In this document: piece by piece, positions 59,641-64,000 of the stretch
Position numbering within the stretch: position 1 is the first letter of the stretch
Layout: every line of letters starts with the position of its first letter
NCBI GenBank assembly: GCA_949987705.1
Contig: OX465283.1
Location: 5,560,207 to 5,624,206, forward strand
Reading direction: 5' to 3'
Origin: Thereva unica
Lineage: Eukaryota; Arthropoda; Insecta; Diptera; Therevidae
DNA length: 64,000 nt
The notes under the pieces: model-generated
What the model saw: only the letters and a program-made list of their open reading frames with translations
Told to the model about the DNA's origin: nothing
Database searches by the model: none
Program-made: the position numbers and the translations under genes

Positions 59641-59679
59641 TCTAGGACGACTTGGCCTGCTTGGAACAAAGGAGAACGA

Positions 59680-59860
59680 TCTTCTTATTTCCCTTTAATC
59701 CCCCATGGGACATAGCGCGGAAACAGTTGCCCTTCAGTGGTCTATGTTTTGTGCGACAGCTCTCAGCTCTCACCAGGATCTCCCATTTGTTGTGGCCTCT
59801 GCTAATAAGGTTTTCCTCCACGCTGCTCTCGGTTTTCCGGCACGATGGGATCCTTGCGGG
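59680..59860 (-). mobile_element. RTE-B LINE scrap inserted after R1
   Basis: Minus strand matches positions 120-290: CCGGAGG/GGATCCC, GGGAGATCCTGGT, GAGCTGTCGC, GGCAACTGTTTCCGC and TGTCCCATG. It stops short of the (ATG)n tail, with AAATAAGAAGATC in its place. No target duplication seen. Confidence 0.75.
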
Positions 59861-60111
59861 CTCCAGTGAAGCAAGGAGAACAATGTGCTTCCTAAACAGG
59901 CTCCGAAGATATACTGCCAGAATTAGGCAATCATCACGAGACATTAGCCTTTACAGGAACACGCTTGCAAGCTGGGTATATCACACAACGTCTGTTGTCG
60001 TATCTATGGAGACGAACAAGAGAGAAGCACTTGTTTGACCCTTAAGTAAATGTGCGGCTGTAGCCAAAGCCAAGTAACGTAAACTGGGCAGAACCGTTTT
60101 GAAAAACTTAA
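59861..60111. other. Unassigned stretch
   Basis: Follows the RTE-B scrap. It may be distal R1 sequence but I recognise no motif. Confidence 0.3.
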
Positions 60112-60266
60112 AGGCCCTCATACACGGTCAAATTGGATGTACATCGAAGGGCGGATGTACGATCAAAACTATCGATTGTGGGCCGGTCGGCCGACCAAAA
60201 TTCGTTGCGCTTATGGGTTTGATGAAATTCTGGATGTACAACCAATTTGACCGTGTATGGGGGCCT
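60112..60266. mobile_element. Complete Harbinger-like MITE, 155 bp
   Basis: The left end AGGCCCTCATACACGGTCAA and the reverse complement of the right end AGGCCCCCATACACGGTCAA start an inverted repeat of about 34 bp running to GTACATC. TAA flanks both sides (60109-60111 and 60267-60269). TIRs plus a TWA duplication are the signature of PIF/Harbinger MITEs. A half copy sits at 50348-50407, followed by TTA. Confidence 0.85.
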
Positions 60267-63200
60267 TAAGAGAGATCACTAGCGGTAGCGGCACTGCTAA
60301 GCTTCCTAAACTCCGCATGATGGCTTTAAACATTGGCCACTAAAGCTTAGGTACACGAGTACAACTAGGTTTCCGATCGCCCTACACCTAACCTAATTTA
60401 TACTCAATATTTTTTTTTTATATGTTAACCAAATGTTTTCCATGTTTGCTTTAAAAATTTAAATACCATAAATTAAGCTAAAAGTCTACTTTTGCCCTCC
60501 TGCCCTGCTGTGCTGGCAGTGCAAAAAGAATAAAATACCATTTATCAGGCGAATTGCAGCCACCCTGAATCGTTACAAGCGAGCAAATTTCACCAGAACG
60601 CAAACATGCACGAGAGAAATGCATTTTATGCACAAAATCTCGCCAGCGCCTCTCCCCGTGATGCCAGTCCGCATTAATTTCACTTGGCGGACGTCCAATT
60701 TTCCCAGCACAGTTTTCCTTATGATAAAATCCCCAGCAGCGCCCTGCACCAAAATTAGCGTCACCAAACCGAGCTGGGAAAATGTCTCCTGGCACCAGGC
60801 GAACAGGAGGAAGGATTGAACCAGCGACCGAAAAAAAACTGTGTTCGCATTTCCCGCGCCAAAGTGGAAAGTGTGGAAGTTTCCTGTGAAAATGAAATAA
60901 AATTTCCCACATTTATTGATTGGGCGTGGGGCCAGAACGTGTGTGGAGTGGATGTGCGGTTCTAGGAAAGGATGTCCTCTTGCCCAATGTACATAGTTGG
61001 GGCGATAGTTAGGAAACCATTCAAGGCCCCCAAGGTCACCCACAACATCTCCAATCGTTGCCGAACTTTGTGTACTCTCCCATTATGTAGGGGTGGAGGT
61101 GTCGTCATTTTTGTAGCTGATTAGATTTTCCATAGGCAATCGGCATGGACGAGGGATGGTGGTCGTTTGCCAAAAACGACTTTACTACGCTAGTCTCATT
61201 GCCGGGCCATTTCAAGGGCGACATTGAATTCGGCGGAGATAATTACTCAAGGGCGGTGCTGGAGTGGAGGCCGTCCAATCTTTTTCACTTCTGTAAATCA
61301 AACGCGATGCCAATTTTCCGTCGCTTGTTGGCAGCCCGGACTGAGTAAATAGTTCTGGTCTGGGTCGATGCTTTCGTCTCTCTCGGAATCGATTTCAATT
61401 TCACGTGAATTTCCACCTGAAGCGATTTAATGAAGTAATTCCGTGGAAATAAAAACGTCCGAGGCTGATTCATGGCGTCGATATTAGCAATCCAACTGAG
61501 ATAAATTGCGGCGCGGTCTTAATCAGGACCGCATCCAGCTCGATGCCTCACACAAAGAGGCCAGCAGACGAACTCATCCGCGATCTTCCAAATTTGGCGA
61601 ACCGTTTGTGGGTGGATAAATTACCTGGCGAACGGTCTGCGAACGCCTTTCTGTAATTTCCGTGCTCAGTTATTAGTAACCGTGGAATTCCCACCCGGTG
61701 CTCCAGAGAGGGTGAAATCGAATTGGAAGAGGAGCAATGATAAACGTCGAATGAACATCGTGTTTTTGATGCGGTGAAGATTCATTGAACCAAAAGTGCG
61801 GCCCCATTCCTTCCTCTAGTTGTGTGCGACATTGCCGGGAAGTTACTGTTTAAGTTTTGGTTGGATCTGGCAGGGTACGACAACAGGCGAAACCGAGAAC
61901 GTCTACCTACAGCTAAAACAACGCCGAGAAGAGGGTGACAACCTAGAGGTCAATACGCCCTCAATGTTTACAAATGCTCTCGAATTGATCCCTTGTGATG
62001 CCTTCTGGACCGAAAGATGGTGTGTGTCGGATTTTTTATCTTATTGACTTCTCTCCAATATTTTTCCTGCAGATTCCTCAAATTCCCTGGACGAAGGCAT
62101 TTTGCTCTGGCGGCGCTTCAATTGATGTGGAAGAAATCTGTTTACTCATCCGAAAGCGATTATTCATAGAGCGTTGTTGTTCTCGGCTCAAGGATTCTGG
62201 GAAAATATGCCTTTTTCCGGTTTTTTATTTTTTAAATTCGCATTTCAGAAATCGATTTTGATTGCGACAATAAGATTGACGTGTGTCACATCGCTGTCTT
62301 CTTGCTGCAATAACTTAATATTGCTATGGAAAGGAAAGGTCTGGGCTTGGTGGGATTCGTGCTCTTACATTTAAATGCAAACCCACTGTTCCGAGTACTT
62401 CTGTGCCTAAAGTCCTTGATATTCGTGGATTCGTTTACGATAAGTACTTTTATAGGAAATGTACTTGCAAAACGCTCGTGTAATAAAAATATCTCCTGAG
62501 TATCACGGGAATTGCGTATGCGGTTCTCAAGTCGCAATTGTGTAGAAAATGTGAAGGGTTTCCCATGCGTATTTATGTAAACACGTGCGTAAATAAATCC
62601 GCATCGTTTACCAAATTAATTGAGTCTTTAAGGAATTTCTAGCCTACATACAGTAAGGGAGTTAAGGACGCAATTTAATGGGTTTAACCTTTCCCACGTT
62701 CTTTCGAGATTTGAGGGAGTTTTTTCCCCAATGTTATTGTGGCGAATCCTCTATCTGCGAAAGTCATTGGGTGTAATTCAATCAAATCAAATCAAAATCG
62801 TTTTTACTGTGTCTTCTACAAAAAAAAAGACACCCAAAAAATACAATGTCGATACCATCAGAATATCAATGAAGCTATGGCACGGCTACTGTTCCCTACG
62901 CCCCGTTCTTGTAATGGAAATTATGATTTGATTTTGAAACAAATTGGACTATTAGCCGAGTTAACCTCAGGAAAATTCTCATAGAAATAAGAATTGGTGA
63001 AAGCTTTAAAAATATCACTACCAACGCAATCTTTAAAGTCCTCACCGAACAGATTTCTGGTAAAAAAGTAATTAGAGTTCAAAGTGGTGTTTTGCACAGA
63101 TCACTTCTTTAAAATCGCTATAATTCATGAACGCTTACCCGTGGGAAGAAAAGTATAAAGACCGATTTTGTAGGAAATTGCATGATCTACAATTTTTATA

Positions 63201-63609
63201 ATAACAATTTTTATCATAAAACTTACCATATAAGAGTTATTTCCGAAATTCCAGCCTTTTGACCCTTTGACCTTGAAATTCAATGAAATTGATATGGTCC
63301 AAATCTCTCTCGTTGACTGACAGGTATATTGGTTGCAACGGCTGCAGGAGTATGAATTTGTTATTTAAATTTTTTTTTCGTTATTTTGCATTTTTATTTA
63401 ACATTTTTTAGTTAACTGCGTACGTTACGAACTGGAATAACAAAGGTCCGCAATCCTTGTTCTCTCAAACAAATTAATTGAATTTATTAACGACGTAGCG
63501 CCTTTGGGGACCGGTTATATTTTTCTGCATACTTGTAGGGTCGTTTTTTATTTTAGAGATTCTTATTTGTGTTTAATGCTGCATACTTTTAGGGTCAATT
63601 TTTATGTTC
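60267..63609. other. Non-coding stretch
   Basis: Includes a GC-richer segment at 60480-61100 with overlapping minus-strand frames up to 156 codons but no domain, and AT-rich sequence from 62100 on. No element or shared repeat recognised. Confidence 0.35.
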
Positions 63610-63770
63610 CTAGTCAATTTCTTTATGTTTCGGGTCTGATGGCGGAACGAACGTACCGAGGTGCCAACTTCGACTCGGATCACTATCTTGTTGGTATGGT
63701 GCTCCGAAAGCCCCGTTTACGGCTATATCGGGGACACGGACATAAGTGAAACAATGAACCGAGGAGGACG
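63610..63770 (+). pseudogene. LINE endonuclease C-terminus scrap
   Basis: Encodes RTYRGANFDSDHYLVGMVLRKPRLRL (about 63650-63727). The SDHYLV motif carries the final catalytic Asp-His of AP endonucleases of RTE-like LINEs. It may belong to family B, whose endonuclease is not otherwise in the window. Confidence 0.6.
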
Positions 63771-63946
63771 GGGCTGCACGCAGAAATGCAGAAATCAAAT
63801 TGTGATCTTCGCATGCCGCAGAAAAGGGTTGAATAAAAGCTTTGTATCCGCTGATCAGGCTCGAATCAACACACCTGCACTACGCAATGAAATGACCAGA
63901 AACAGCTACGGCCATGCATTGGAACTCGCCCTTAGTCCTGGGGATT

Positions 63947-64000
63947 AGATGCCGGGCGTCGACGAGAGGTAGACCCACCTTAAAAATATTGTCATTGGTA
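63947..64000 (+). mobile_element. Probable 5' edge of a fourth RTE-A copy
   Basis: AGATGCCGGGCG followed by TTAAAAATATTGTCATTGGTA matches 1968-2008 apart from a 20-bp block (GACGAGAGGTAGACCCACC region) missing from copy 1. The copy continues past the window edge. Confidence 0.55.

Noticed and set aside
60478..61043. Two overlapping minus-strand frames of 144 and 156 codons
   Set aside because: They overlap each other in different frames, have no domain and lie in sequence without other gene signals.
1..64000. tRNA, rRNA, snRNA genes or a CRISPR array
   Set aside because: No cloverleaf with matching A and B boxes, no conserved rRNA block and no regularly spaced repeats were seen by eye.

Overview
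The window is eukaryotic, almost certainly insect, nuclear DNA. It is AT-rich with long stretches of non-coding sequence, homopolymers and microsatellites. It carries at least seven distinguishable insect-type retroelement lineages plus many short inverted-repeat elements. The order cannot be fixed from sequence alone; the mix of R1-clade, RNase H-bearing, Jockey/CR1-like, RTE-like and Copia elements fits a dipteran or another insect. I found no convincing host protein-coding exon, no tRNA, rRNA or CRISPR, and nothing prokaryotic.

Layout. 1-770: 3' end of an RTE-like LINE (family B), a dispersed repeat and a scrap of an RNase H-bearing LINE. 1969-4757: decayed RTE-like LINE (family A). 7.1-10.1 kb: a mosaic of RNase H-bearing LINE, an RTE-A scrap between 18-bp direct repeats, and a decayed Jockey-like piece. 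13.0-14.4 kb: an inverted-repeat element and LINE scraps. 19.2-20.4 kb: LINE ORF1 remnant and a MITE. 22.7-26.9 kb: three different inverted-repeat elements in a row, then an internally deleted RTE-A copy on the minus strand. 29.3-32.75 kb: the one intact coding unit, a Jockey/CR1-type LINE with a 986-codon endonuclease-reverse transcriptase and a poly(A) tail. 32.9-34.9 kb: Copia remnant (minus) split by a CAG...CTG element that is itself split by an RTE-B insertion with a 14-bp target duplication. 35.4-38.0 kb: CR1/Jockey-like reverse transcriptase interrupted by a 1.26-kb hAT-type element with a perfect 8-bp target duplication. 38.5-42.8 kb: foldbacks, a PHD-finger ORF1 LINE remnant and two MITEs. 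44.4-46.8 kb: hAT-like termini and an RTE-B scrap. 50.0-51.0 kb: Jockey-like fragment (minus) carrying half of a Harbinger-like MITE. 52.7-54.75 kb: RTE-A copy 3. 57.0-59.9 kb: Jockey 3' scrap, RTE-C scrap, R1-clade element and RTE-B scrap. 60.1 kb: complete Harbinger-like MITE. 63.6-64.0 kb: LINE endonuclease scrap and the 5' edge of another RTE-A copy.

Taken together this is a repeat graveyard, probably intergenic or a large intron, in which nested insertions give a relative chronology. The LINE at 29.3-32.75 kb is the only candidate for recent activity and could be the source of the 3' scraps of the same family seen at five other places. No operon or host pathway is visible. I did not find an unequivocally new biological system; the strongest observations are structural: nested insertions with intact target duplications, unnamed TIR elements, and an internal LINE segment bounded by an 18-bp repeat.
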